In this document: positions 27,647 through 36,196 of the stretch, one piece after another
How positions within the stretch are numbered: position 1 is the first letter of the stretch
How the letters are laid out: each line of letters opens with the position of its first letter
From: an uncultured Kangiella sp.
GTDB lineage: Bacteria; Pseudomonadota; Gammaproteobacteria; Enterobacterales; Kangiellaceae
NCBI GenBank assembly: GCA_947503435.1
Contig: CANNDL010000002.1
Span: 124,001 to 188,000, forward strand
DNA: 64,000 nt
Direction: 5' to 3'
Notes under the pieces: model-generated
Told to the model about the DNA's origin: nothing
What the model saw: the letters and a program-made list of their open reading frames with translations, nothing else
The model's database searches: none
Position numbers and translations under genes: made by a program

Positions 27647-27676
27647 GATTCTTAATAGGAATATTAAGAATCTAAT
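27647..27676 (+). terminator. Hairpin after the Sel1-like gene
   Basis: GATTCTTAAT-AGGAAT-ATTAAGAATC, a perfect 10-bp stem 6 bases after the stop codon, AT-rich and with a poor T tail (TAATT), so possibly a weak terminator or mRNA stabiliser. Confidence 0.5.
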
Positions 27677-27723
27677 TGACTCTAAATGCAAAGTCTAATA
27701 ATTTTAAGAACAGATAAGGAAAG

Positions 27724-28125
27724 ATGGAATTCAATATGAAAAAAATTACTTTAATATCGTTACTACTTATTTCGACTTCAAGCTACGCTAATGAAGGCGG
27801 GATAATTGAAATAGTGGATTATATTGATAGTCCAGACACATGCTTGGTTTATAAAGATGGTTTATGCGTTCTGACCGAGAAACAAGCTGTAGAAAATATG
27901 GAAATCACTGAAGAAGAAAACAATATCTGCCTCGTAACCTATAAGGAGAAATGCATCCTTAATAACAAACAAGCGAAAGAAAATTTCGCTAAAGCAAAAA
28001 CAAACTATACTAATTACAAAAAGAGTCGGCCAATTAGGCACTCTCCTAGAAGTTCAAGCGGAATCGGTTATAGGTCTGGCTCTAGGAATGCAGATTTAAG
28101 GGCTGATGCAATGCTAAGACGTTAA
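27724..28125 (+). CDS. Small exported basic-tailed protein, unknown function
   Basis: 133 residues or about 129 if the ATG at 27736 is used, which gives the cleaner signal peptide MKKITLISLLLISTSSYA. AAGGA lies only 3 bases before the ATG at 27724, so the start is uncertain. The mature part has two similar short units, each with C-L/V-VxYK-xxC-(V/I)L and then QA(V/K)EN (DTCLVYKDGLCVLTEKQAVEN; NICLVTYKEKCILNNKQAKEN), suggesting an internal duplication with paired cysteines, then an Arg/Ser-rich tail. No family is recognised. Confidence 0.55.
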   Translation: MEFNMKKITLISLLLISTSSYANEGGIIEIVDYIDSPDTCLVYKDGLCVLTEKQAVENMEITEEENNICLVTYKEKCILNNKQAKENFAKAKTNYTNYKKSRPIRHSPRSSSGIGYRSGSRNADLRADAMLRR

Positions 28126-28129
28126 ATCT

Positions 28130-28324
28130 CTACTCAGCCTCTTCTATCCAAGCCATTTGGATGGCTTCTAATATACGCTCACCACAGCGATTAGGGTCAT
28201 CCGAAAATTCTTCCAAAGCCATTACCATATTTCGCAAATCTACAAAATTGATGGTTTTAGGATCGATATCTGGATTTGAGTCATAAAGCTCTATCGCAAT
28301 ATCTAATGAATCAGTCCACTTCAT
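28130..28324 (-). CDS. iscX: Fe-S assembly protein IscX
   Basis: 64 residues, matching IscX in length and pattern: MKWTDSLDIAIELYDSNPD, then FVDLRNMVMALEEF and RCGERILEAIQMAWIEE. IscX binds IscS and modulates cluster assembly and frataxin action. It is the last gene of the isc operon, separated from fdx by 135 bases that hold a structured repeat. Confidence 0.93.
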   Translation of the reverse strand: MKWTDSLDIAIELYDSNPDIDPKTINFVDLRNMVMALEEFSDDPNRCGERILEAIQMAWIEEAE

Positions 28325-28383
28325 AGTAAATCACACTCCTTCAACGTATTAAGGGCTTGTAAGCTAAAATTAGACTAGGAAGC

Positions 28384-28438
28384 ATGCATTTTGTTGCGTT
28401 GGAGTTTGCTAGTGCAAATGACGAGCCACAAAATGCAT
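28384..28438 (-). repeat. Structured repeat element, copy B (fdx-iscX gap)
   Basis: Outer 11-bp stem ATGCATTTTGT / ACAAAATGCAT encloses a conserved core GGAGTTTGC-TAGT-GCAAATGACGA, itself an inner hairpin. The core is shared with the element at 31298-31357 while the outer stem has a different sequence but still pairs. The coordinates give the outer stem limits. The strand is nominal. Confidence 0.7.
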
Positions 28439-28459
28439 AATGACGAAGTATATGAGTCC

Positions 28460-28798
28460 TTAATGATTTTCTTTGGCGTGGTTAAGCGTATATTTTGGAA
28501 TATCAACAACAAGATCTTTGTCATTCACCATAGCTTGACAGCTCAATCTCGACTCAGGCTCTAAGCCCCAGGCTTTATCAAGCATATCATCTTCCAGCTC
28601 ATCGCTCTCTTCTAGTGAGTCGAAACCCTCACGCACTACCACATGGCACGTTGTGCAAGCACATGACATTTCGCAAGCATGCTCGATATCGATATCATTT
28701 TGCTTAGCAACTTCAAGAATGGTCTGCCCTTCTTCTGCTTCAATAACAGCACCTTCGGGACATAAATCTTCATTCGGTAAAAATACAATCTTTGGCAT
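28460..28798 (-). CDS. fdx: [2Fe-2S] ferredoxin of the Isc system
   Basis: 112 residues, adrenodoxin-type. Cluster ligands are seen in EHACEMSCACTTCHVVV (Cys-x5-Cys-x2-Cys) and the last ligand in SRLSCQAMV. It supplies electrons for Fe-S cluster assembly on IscU. It lies 15 bases downstream of hscA in the operon. Normal length. Confidence 0.95.
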   Translation of the reverse strand: MPKIVFLPNEDLCPEGAVIEAEEGQTILEVAKQNDIDIEHACEMSCACTTCHVVVREGFDSLEESDELEDDMLDKAWGLEPESRLSCQAMVNDKDLVVDIPKYTLNHAKENH

Positions 28799-28813
28799 TT
28801 AGTTTCTCTTTAA

Positions 28814-30679
28814 TTAGATCTCGTCTATCTCATTGCCCACTAAGGCTTTTGCGATACTAGCTTCCATACGTCTGGAAGCGAACTCTTGGCTATTGGCATC
28901 AACCATTTTAATTGCGGACTTTATAGCTTCTATATCGGTGCCCTGAGCAATAATTTCAAGTTGCTGCACTGCTGACTCTATCGCATCAAACTCTTCTTCG
29001 GATAACAAAGCCTGACCATTATCCTCTAAAGCTGCTCTAACTGCCTCAACTACCCTGCTCGCTTCTACTTGTTCTTCGCGCAACATACGAAGCTGCATGT
29101 CTTCTTCAGCTTTGTCGATAGAAGATTTAAGCATCTCGGTAACCTGGCTATCGGTTAAGCCATAAGATGGTTTAACTTGGATTTCAGCTTGCACACCAGA
29201 AGTCGTTTCAACAGCAAATACATTTAACAAGCCATCTGCGTCCACTTGGTAAGTCACTTTAATCCGCGCTGCGCCAGCTACCATTGGCGGAATACCACGA
29301 AGTTCAAAACGTGCTAAAGAACGACAATCATCAACTAGCTCTCGCTCACCTTGAATAACATGAATCGCCATCGCCGTTTGGCCATCTTTAAAAGTAGTGA
29401 ACTCTTGTGCTCTTGCAATAGGAATTGGTGTATTCCTAGGAATGATTTTTTCTACCAAACCGCCCATGGTTTCTACACCAAGTGATAGCGGCAATACATC
29501 TAGTAGCAATAATTGGTCATTCGATTTATTACCAATTAATATATCGGCCTGAATCGCAGCACCAATTGCTACTACTCGATCAGGATCAATACTGGTTAAT
29601 GGTTCTTGCTTAAAATACTGTCCTACTTTTTCTTGCACCAGCGGAACACGTGTAGAGCCACCTACCATGACAATTTCTTTAATATCCGCAGGCTTTAAGC
29701 CAGCATCTTTAATGGTTCTACGGCAAGCCAATAATGTTTTATCAATTATTGGGCTCATCAACTCATTTATTTGTTCGCGGCTAATTTGCCCTTCCCAATG
29801 CATAAATTGAACATCGACAGACTCGTTATCTGTTAAAGACTCTTTAACTTCACGAGCTTTAAGCATGGCCATTTGGTAAGCCTGACGATCATCATGCTCA
29901 ACATTGGCTTTTTCGACGAGTAAACCAGCTATTATCCGGTCGAAATCATCGCCGCCTAATGCAGAGTCGCCACCAGTAGCCAAGACTTCATACACGCCCT
30001 TTTCTAAGCGTAAAATAGAGATGTCAAAAGTACCGCCACCTAAATCGTAAATCGCATGAATACCTTCGTTACCGGTATCTAAGCCATAAGCAACTGCAGC
30101 TGCAGTGGGTTCATTAATTAGACGTAAAACATTAAGACCAGCAATTTGCGCCGCGTCTTTTGTCGCTTGACGCTGGGCATCATCGAAATAAGCAGGAACC
30201 GTAATTACGACTCCACCTAATTCATCGCCCTCTTGGATGCCTAATGCATTTTCTGCACGCTGGGCTAATACTTTTAAAATTTCTGCTGAAATCTCAACAG
30301 GATTTTTTATATCTTCAAAAATTTGTACAGCAGGCATACCGCTTCCAGATGCCGTTAATTGATTAGCACTAAACTCTTTAATCGCTTGAACATCGGCTAA
30401 ACCACGACCCATTAAGCGTTTAACTGAGCTAACGGTATTTTCAGGATCGCTGCACTGAAATAACTTTGCGGAATTACCAACTGAAACGGTGCCATCTTTA
30501 GCATAATGAACAATCGAAGGTAATAAGTGATTACCTTCTAAATCTGCTAACGTTTCAGCGACGCCACTACGAACCGTGGCTATTAAAGAATTGGTCGTCC
30601 CCAGATCGATTCCAGCTGCATATTTATGCTCATGCGGCTTGGTAGATTGTCCTGGTTCTGCAATTTGTAATAAAGCCAT
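28814..30679 (-). CDS. hscA: Fe-S protein assembly chaperone HscA
   Basis: A 621-residue Hsp70 homologue dedicated to IscU. Signature blocks: [50 protein letters not shown], followed by the substrate-binding domain from about residue 390. It works with HscB to move the cluster off IscU. The start ATG is 11 bases after the hscB stop. Confidence 0.96.
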   Translation of the reverse strand: MALLQIAEPGQSTKPHEHKYAAGIDLGTTNSLIATVRSGVAETLADLEGNHLLPSIVHYAKDGTVSVGNSAKLFQCSDPENTVSSVKRLMGRGLADVQAIKEFSANQLTASGSGMPAVQIFEDIKNPVEISAEILKVLAQRAENALGIQEGDELGGVVITVPAYFDDAQRQATKDAAQIAGLNVLRLINEPTAAAVAYGLDTGNEGIHAIYDLGGGTFDISILRLEKGVYEVLATGGDSALGGDDFDRIIAGLLVEKANVEHDDRQAYQMAMLKAREVKESLTDNESVDVQFMHWEGQISREQINELMSPIIDKTLLACRRTIKDAGLKPADIKEIVMVGGSTRVPLVQEKVGQYFKQEPLTSIDPDRVVAIGAAIQADILIGNKSNDQLLLLDVLPLSLGVETMGGLVEKIIPRNTPIPIARAQEFTTFKDGQTAMAIHVIQGERELVDDCRSLARFELRGIPPMVAGAARIKVTYQVDADGLLNVFAVETTSGVQAEIQVKPSYGLTDSQVTEMLKSSIDKAEEDMQLRMLREEQVEASRVVEAVRAALEDNGQALLSEEEFDAIESAVQQLEIIAQGTDIEAIKSAIKMVDANSQEFASRRMEASIAKALVGNEIDEI

Positions 30680-30690
30680 AAACTTGATTG

Positions 30691-31224
30691 TTAACCTAGT
30701 ATTTTTTCTTCCGCCGCTTCAATATCGATTAAAGTCTTACGCAAAAATTGAAGCTTATAAATCTCTGTCAAAATTTTATCAGAATCTAAAGCATGATTCT
30801 CATCTTCTTGTTGAAAGAAATCATTAATATTAGCTATTTGCTTTTTTTCCATCGATTCGATTTCTTCAGCAAAAGCCAATAAGCCATTCATGTCTTTTTT
30901 ATCGGATAATATTTCCAACTCTTCACGCAACTCTAACTGTTGCATCAAAAACATAGGATCTTTTACCGTAACTTCGCCAGTACCATCAACACCAGTTTTT
31001 AATTGCAATAGCGCTTGGGCACGACGTACTGGGCTTTTTAAGATCCCATATGCATCGTTAATTTGAGTGGTTTTTTGCATGGCTGCTAGTTGCTCTTGAT
31101 CACTCCCTGAAGCAAAACGATCAGGATGCACAGCTTGCAGCATGTTCCGCAATTTTTGCGAAAGCTCGGGCTCATTTAATAAAAAATTCGGCTCGAGGCC
31201 GAATAGTTCAAAGGGATTTTTCAA
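30691..31224 (-). CDS. hscB: Fe-S co-chaperone HscB
   Basis: A 177-residue J-domain protein: [12 protein letters not shown] at the N terminus, the J-domain HPD motif in [10 protein letters not shown], and a C-terminal helical IscU-binding domain ([13 protein letters not shown]). It stimulates HscA ATPase. A 159-base gap with a structured repeat separates it from iscA. Confidence 0.94.
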   Translation of the reverse strand: MKNPFELFGLEPNFLLNEPELSQKLRNMLQAVHPDRFASGSDQEQLAAMQKTTQINDAYGILKSPVRRAQALLQLKTGVDGTGEVTVKDPMFLMQQLELREELEILSDKKDMNGLLAFAEEIESMEKKQIANINDFFQQEDENHALDSDKILTEIYKLQFLRKTLIDIEAAEEKILG

Positions 31225-31297
31225 TATTAATCTCTATTTAATAAATTATCGAATAGCACACTGTGTTTGGCTAGGAAAAATTCTGTGAGTGCGCGGC

Positions 31298-31357
31298 AGA
31301 TAAAATATTTCATGATGGAGTTTGTAAACCACAAATGACGATTGAAATATTTTATCT
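31298..31357 (-). repeat. Structured repeat element, copy A (iscA-hscB gap)
   Basis: Outer perfect 15-bp stem AGATAAAATATTTCA / TGAAATATTTTATCT surrounds the core GGAGTTTGT-AAACC-ACAAATGACGA. Compared with copy B the inner closing pair changes from C-G to T-A and the outer stem is replaced entirely, yet both pair, while GGAG and TGACGA are unchanged. This is the pattern of a conserved folded RNA or DNA element. Confidence 0.72.
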
Positions 31358-31383
31358 AACAAAGCAATCGCAAATTTTAACAG

Positions 31384-31707
31384 CTAAACGGTAAAACTCT
31401 CGCCGCAACCACACTCACCCTTAACATTAGGATTAGTGAATTCAAAACCTTCGTTAAGGCCTTCTTTCTTAAATTCTAAGTGAGTGCCTTCAAGATAAAC
31501 TTTGCTCTTAGCATCAACAATAATCTTAATGCCTTTATCTTCAAACATTTCATCGCCTTCGTTCATCTCATCGACAAACTCAAGTACGTAAGCAAGGCCT
31601 GAGCAACCTGTTGTGGTCACACCTAAACGCAAACCAAGACCCTTGCCTCGGCTCGTTAAAAAGTTCTTTACACGCTCTGCGGCTGCTTCTGATAAGGTTA
31701 TTGCCAT
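31384..31707 (-). CDS. iscA: Iron-sulfur assembly protein IscA
   Basis: A 107-residue A-type carrier. The three conserved cysteines are in TTGCSGLAY and in ECGCGESF at the C terminus. It carries clusters to apo-proteins. It is the last gene before the repeat-containing gap that divides the operon. Confidence 0.95.
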   Translation of the reverse strand: MAITLSEAAAERVKNFLTSRGKGLGLRLGVTTTGCSGLAYVLEFVDEMNEGDEMFEDKGIKIIVDAKSKVYLEGTHLEFKKEGLNEGFEFTNPNVKGECGCGESFTV

Positions 31708-31740
31708 GTCAGATAAAGTCCTCTAAAACTTTTCTTTTAT

Positions 31741-32124
31741 TTACTTAGATTGCTTTTCTTTATAATCAGAAACCGCTGCTTTAATCGCATCTTCAGCTAA
31801 TACCGAACAGTGAATTTTCACTGGTGGCAATGCTAATTCTTCAGCAATATCTGTGTTCTTAATTTCTTGCGCTTCATCGATGCTTTTACCTTTAACCCAC
31901 TCAGTGATTAAAGAACTTGATGCAATCGCAGAGCCACAACCATAAGTTTTAAATTTAGCGTCTTCGATAATACCGTCTTCGCTAACCTTAATTTGCAACT
32001 TCATCACGTCGCCACAAGCTGGCGCGCCAACCATACCAGTACCAACGCCTTCTTCTTCTTTATCGAAAGAACCAACGTTGCGTGGATTTTCATAATGGTC
32101 AATTACTTTTTCGCTATAAGCCAT
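31741..32124 (-). CDS. iscU: Fe-S cluster scaffold IscU
   Basis: 127 residues with the three ligand cysteines in GAPACGDVMKLQI, TYGCGSAIASSS and VKIHCSVLAEDA; the HscA-binding LPPVK motif is present just before the last cysteine. This is the scaffold on which the cluster is built with sulfur from IscS. Confidence 0.97.
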   Translation of the reverse strand: MAYSEKVIDHYENPRNVGSFDKEEEGVGTGMVGAPACGDVMKLQIKVSEDGIIEDAKFKTYGCGSAIASSSLITEWVKGKSIDEAQEIKNTDIAEELALPPVKIHCSVLAEDAIKAAVSDYKEKQSK

Positions 32125-32155
32125 AATATTTCTCCTGTTCTTTTACAAGAACCGA

Positions 32156-33370
32156 TTAATGAGCTGCCCACTCAACTTGTGACAAGTCGATACCATCTTT
32201 GTACATATCCCAAAGCGGTGACAACTCACGTAAACGGCCAATGCCGTCGTTAATTTGTGTTAAGGCGTAATCCACTTCTTGTTCCGTGGTAAAACGACCA
32301 ATAGTGAAACGAATCGAGCTGTGTGCCAATTCATCGTCTCGACCTAATGCTCTTAATACATAAGATGGTTCCAAACTGGCCGAAGTACAAGCCGAACCTG
32401 AAGAAACCGCCAAATCTTTAAGCGCCATAATCAAAGATTCACCTTCAACGAAGTTGAAGCTAATGTTGATAATACCCGCTACACGTTGTGTGTCATGACC
32501 GTTAAGATACACTTCTTCCATATCTTTAACGCCATTCCATAAACGCTCACGCAACTTGATAATGCGCGCATTATCTTTTTCCATATCTTCTTTCGCAATA
32601 CGTGCAGCTTCACCCATACCAACAATTTGGTGGGTCGCCAAAGTACCAGAACGCATGCCACGCTCATGACCACCGCCGTGCATTTGCGCTTCGATACGCA
32701 CACGAGGCTTACGACGAACGTATAAAACGCCGATACCCTTAGGGCCATACATCTTATGACCAGAAATCGACATCAAATCGACTTTAGTCTTAGTAATATC
32801 AATCGGTAATTTACCCGCCGATTGAGCAGCATCTACGTGGAACATGATTTTACGCGCACGGCACATCTCGCCAATCGCATCAATATCCTGAACGACGCCA
32901 GTTTCGTTGTTCACGTGCATCACGCTCACAAGTACAGTATCGTCACGCATAGCCGCTTCTAATGCTGCCAAATCCAACAAACCATCTTCTTGCACGTCCA
33001 TATAGGTTACGTCATAACCTTCGCGCTCAAGTTGACGCGCCGTATCTAAAACTGCTTTATGCTCAGTTTTAACGGTTATAATGTGCTTACCTTTCTTTTG
33101 ATAGAAATGGGCAATACCTTTAATCGCCAAGTTATCTGACTCAGTCGCGCCAGAAGTCCAAACGATTTCGCGAGGATCGGCACCAATTAAATCAGCAACG
33201 TGCGCACGCGCATCATCCACTGCTTCTTCTGCCGCCCAGCCGAATTTATGTGAACGCGACGCAGGATTACCATAAATCCCCTCGACGCCCATATATTGAA
33301 CCATCTTCTCTACAACACGCGGATCGATTGGCGTGGTCGCAGCATAATCAAAATAGATGGGTAATTTCAT
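32156..33370 (-). CDS. iscS: Cysteine desulfurase IscS
   Basis: A 404-residue PLP enzyme that takes sulfur from cysteine as a persulfide. Seen: [14 protein letters not shown], the PLP lysine in [14 protein letters not shown], and the mobile catalytic Cys loop [20 protein letters not shown]. The C-terminal IscU-docking tail is intact. Confidence 0.97.
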   Translation of the reverse strand: MKLPIYFDYAATTPIDPRVVEKMVQYMGVEGIYGNPASRSHKFGWAAEEAVDDARAHVADLIGADPREIVWTSGATESDNLAIKGIAHFYQKKGKHIITVKTEHKAVLDTARQLEREGYDVTYMDVQEDGLLDLAALEAAMRDDTVLVSVMHVNNETGVVQDIDAIGEMCRARKIMFHVDAAQSAGKLPIDITKTKVDLMSISGHKMYGPKGIGVLYVRRKPRVRIEAQMHGGGHERGMRSGTLATHQIVGMGEAARIAKEDMEKDNARIIKLRERLWNGVKDMEEVYLNGHDTQRVAGIINISFNFVEGESLIMALKDLAVSSGSACTSASLEPSYVLRALGRDDELAHSSIRFTIGRFTTEQEVDYALTQINDGIGRLRELSPLWDMYKDGIDLSQVEWAAH

Positions 33371-33405
33371 TGTCTTCTCTTCACTTCAAATTAAAAAATC
33401 AAAAA

Positions 33406-33885
33406 CTAACTAAGAAAAATCAGCTCTTCTTCGCTAATTTTCATCTCATTCGCAGCATCTTGTCGTCCAGCGACTTTCTTCACGAAACGACGCTCAACAA
33501 CTTGTTCAAGACTAATGCCACTTAAAAACTGATAAATTTGGTCGGATAATTCCGCCCATAACTGGTGAGACAAACAATGCTCACCATCCTGACAGCCGCC
33601 CTTGCCTTTGCAACGAGTCGCATCAATCTGCTCATTCACTGCCAAAACCACGTCAGCTACCGTAATTCGGTTCGCAGGACGCTGTAGCTCATAACCGCCA
33701 CCTGGGCCGCGAATACTATCGACTAAATTGGCTTTACGCAACTTAGAAAACAGCTGTTCTAGGTATGAAAGGGAGATATCCTGCCTACCCGAAATTTCAG
33801 ACAAACTAATAGGCCCACTTCCAGAATGAAGCGCCAAATCAAGCATCGCTGTCACCGCATAACGGCCTTTTGTACTTAATTTCAT
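33406..33885 (-). CDS. iscR: Fe-S cluster regulator IscR
   Basis: A 159-residue Rrf2-family repressor. The winged helix begins MKLSTKGRYAVTAMLDLALH; the [2Fe-2S] cysteines are in DATRCKGKGGCQDGEHCLSH, the C-x5-C-x5-C pattern of IscR. It should repress its own operon when clusters are plentiful; a matching site lies in the promoter 56-84 bases upstream. Confidence 0.96.
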   Translation of the reverse strand: MKLSTKGRYAVTAMLDLALHSGSGPISLSEISGRQDISLSYLEQLFSKLRKANLVDSIRGPGGGYELQRPANRITVADVVLAVNEQIDATRCKGKGGCQDGEHCLSHQLWAELSDQIYQFLSGISLEQVVERRFVKKVAGRQDAANEMKISEEELIFLS

Positions 33886-33940
33886 GATTAGATGTCGTTC
33901 GGGTTAGAAAAACTAAATTAAAGGATGTTTCAATGGCTAA

Positions 33941-33969
33941 ATTATCTCAATTCCGAGTAATTTAGTCAA
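33941..33969 (-). promoter_or_regulatory. isc operon promoter with type 1 IscR site
   Basis: On minus: -35 TTGACT (33964-33969), 17-base spacer, -10 GATAAT (33941-33946). The -35 and spacer form TTGACTAAATTACTCGG (33953-33969), which matches the type 1 IscR pattern YYGACTRWWWYAGTCRR at all positions but one. This shows that the isc promoter is intact beside the foreign island. Confidence 0.78.
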
Positions 33970-33985
33970 GATTTCAATATTATAG

Positions 33986-34276
33986 ATATAACACTTCAAA
34001 CTTTATTAATGATAAGATCTGGTTGGTTGCCCAACTAAACTAGTAGAATTTTTGCAACTAATGGACTAGAAATACAAGTAAACTACTAGAATTGGAAATC
34101 ATACTGAATATCAATAGGTTACCCATCACGCTCATTTAGGCGTTTATTGGCAGAATATAAAAATTGATTAGAAGCGAACGAACGTCCATTCATATGAATG
34201 CGTACAAATATATTTTTCAAGAATAGTCGTGTTACAACCTCTGAATCAATATCAGCTTAGTTCAAATAGCGGACAC
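33986..34276. other. Non-coding flank between isc promoter and island, with short repeats
   Basis: About 290 bases without a gene. It holds a small hairpin GTTGG-TTGC-CCAAC (34022-34035), then three related AT-rich motifs, ACTAGTAGAATT (34039), GACTAGAAAT (34064) and ACTACTAGAATT (34082), spaced by roughly 20 bases. Regularly spaced motifs of this kind are found as transposase-binding sites at the ends of Tn7-like elements, so this may be a transposon end or a remnant of one. No terminal TGT/ACA could be placed with confidence. Confidence 0.4.
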
Positions 34277-34278
34277 TC
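34255..34278 (+). repeat. Island-flanking direct repeat, left copy
   Basis: A 24-base sequence GCTTAGTTC...AGCGGACACTC that matches 48265-48288 at 22 of 24 positions in the same orientation. It overlaps the stop codon of the last island gene on this side (gajB). Confidence 0.7.
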
Positions 34279-36187
34279 AAAGTAAATTTTTATACTCAAT
34301 AATTTCATCTTCTCGCGCAAATTTTTTTGTTAGAAGACATTCCTTTACCTTGGATACATCAGATGTATAAATCACATGGGCAAGACTACTCTTTGCTCGT
34401 GTGGATGTAACATAGAATAATCTTCGCGTACGATCCAAACCGATCTCTTCCCCAGCATTTAGTTTTTTCTGACTTGCTGCAGAAATTTCTTTCGCACCGA
34501 AATACTGCTCATATGAGAATAAAAAGCCTCCTGCTTCATCATCATCCATTACAACCATAACGCGCTCAAATTCGTTACCCTTTACTCCTTGATGGGTTCG
34601 ATAAATTGAGTTCCCATCGGCATAATCCTTGTAGTTTCGGATTGAAAAGAAATCTGTCTCTAATGCATTAGCCCAGGCGGCAATTTCGCTGTCATTTTTT
34701 TCATCAGATTCTTCTCCAGTTTCTTCTTCAACCTCATTATCTTCGGAACCCGATACAAACAACTGTAGCTTCTCTGGAATCCTAAGCAGTTTCTGCTCAG
34801 AAAGCACTTCCAGAACTTCGCGTAAACTAACATCATCATTTGAAATCACACTTCTAAACGCGTGTTCCGCAGCTCTAGCAGGCGAGAGTGGATCATCCTT
34901 GTTAACACTAAGTACGCTGGACTCCAAAAGTGGTGACTTATTGTTTCTCAAGATGGACATAAGGTCGGCACGTCGCTTTTCGCGGCTCGCGTCAGCCAAA
35001 GGAAAAACAATATCAGAAAAAAAGTTCAGCTCGGCATTATCGCCTTCAGAAATTCGGTCTTTAATTTTCGGTGATACTGACAGCCTCTCCCAAAGCACAT
35101 CAAACCCGAGCCGACGACTGGCCATTTTATGTTCCAATAAGAGAATAGCTGTTTCTTGAGATTCAGTATCTGTCCACCCCGTATCTTCCGTAATCTCCGC
35201 CATGGTTTTACGGATTTTTTCTTCAACATCTTGTTTGGTTAAATCATTATGTGGAAGTAAGAAGTACCTTACGTAACCTTCTGTAGATTCGTCTTTCGCA
35301 TACTGATAGCGCCCGTCATCTTCACTTCGAATTTGATTGCCTAAACCAACGATGCGCCGCGCTGAGCGATGATTCATTTCCTTGTTAAAATTTTCCCAAC
35401 CGTTTTGCTTAGTCTTACCCAGCTCAACTTCGCCTCCGCCAAAAATTCGCTGCATCGTATCTCCAAAAAGACCGATAACAATTTTTTCAGATTTAGCCTT
35501 TTGCAGCTCAAAAAATGCGTTCACTACGTCTTTGTTTGTATCTTGGCTTTCGTCAATGAATACAAAAGGAAACTTATTTACTATTACTTCGGCCATCATT
35601 GGTTTTGTAGTGAGGAAGTTGGAGAAGATTTTTAATACGTCTGCGTGTGATAGTGAGTTTGAGGATGAGTTGACGCCGTTTGGATCGTAAACAAAAGTAC
35701 GTGGTTCTGCTAACCACTCAATTTTTTCATTTAAACGAATAATTTTTCTTTTTCGAGCATCGGAAGCCTTGCCAGCACGCCCACGTCTTTCTTCGTCTTC
35801 AACCTGCGCAAGATCAGAGGGAATCGTTTCCAAGTACCACTTTCGAATGTCCTCATTAAAGCCAGCAATAGCCGACCAACAAAAACTGTGAACCGTTGAA
35901 ACGGCAAAGATTGCATTTTGCTCGATTCGATCCTTGATTTCGTCCGCTGCGTTGTTTGTGAAGGTAACAACTGCAATTTGTTTTCCTTGACGAAAAAAAT
36001 TGGCAGAATACTTATCCTTCAGAAAATCAAGAGCTTCCTTTAGTGAGTACGTTTTACCAGAACCGGCTCCTGCAAAAGTTATGAAACTTCTTCCTGAGCC
36101 TATATGCAAGCACTCACGGATACTTGCGTCAATACCACTATCATGATCTATAGGTTTGGTTTCTGCAAAATAAAATTTTTCAGACAT
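34277..36187 (-). CDS. gajB: Gabija system helicase GajB (UvrD-like)
   Basis: A 636-residue superfamily 1A helicase. Walker A is FAGAGSGKTYSLKEAL at about residue 40; motif Ib-like TVHSF follows; Walker B is FVFIDESQDTNKDV; late motifs are QGVKGNEFERVMVV and RLFYVTSTRAKSSL. An acidic linker (EVEEETGEESDEKND) lies near residue 480. It starts 9 bases after the GajA gene, matching the gajA-gajB order of Gabija, in which GajA is an OLD-family nuclease activated when phage growth lowers nucleotide pools and GajB is a helicase/NTPase. It is longer than the Bacillus cereus GajB. Confidence 0.82.
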   Translation of the reverse strand: MSEKFYFAETKPIDHDSGIDASIRECLHIGSGRSFITFAGAGSGKTYSLKEALDFLKDKYSANFFRQGKQIAVVTFTNNAADEIKDRIEQNAIFAVSTVHSFCWSAIAGFNEDIRKWYLETIPSDLAQVEDEERRGRAGKASDARKRKIIRLNEKIEWLAEPRTFVYDPNGVNSSSNSLSHADVLKIFSNFLTTKPMMAEVIVNKFPFVFIDESQDTNKDVVNAFFELQKAKSEKIVIGLFGDTMQRIFGGGEVELGKTKQNGWENFNKEMNHRSARRIVGLGNQIRSEDDGRYQYAKDESTEGYVRYFLLPHNDLTKQDVEEKIRKTMAEITEDTGWTDTESQETAILLLEHKMASRRLGFDVLWERLSVSPKIKDRISEGDNAELNFFSDIVFPLADASREKRRADLMSILRNNKSPLLESSVLSVNKDDPLSPARAAEHAFRSVISNDDVSLREVLEVLSEQKLLRIPEKLQLFVSGSEDNEVEEETGEESDEKNDSEIAAWANALETDFFSIRNYKDYADGNSIYRTHQGVKGNEFERVMVVMDDDEAGGFLFSYEQYFGAKEISAASQKKLNAGEEIGLDRTRRLFYVTSTRAKSSLAHVIYTSDVSKVKECLLTKKFAREDEIIEYKNLL

Positions 36188-36196
36188 AACACCCCC

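Noticed and set aside
32479-32748. 89-codon minus frame inside iscS
   Set aside because: Shadow of the conserved iscS gene.
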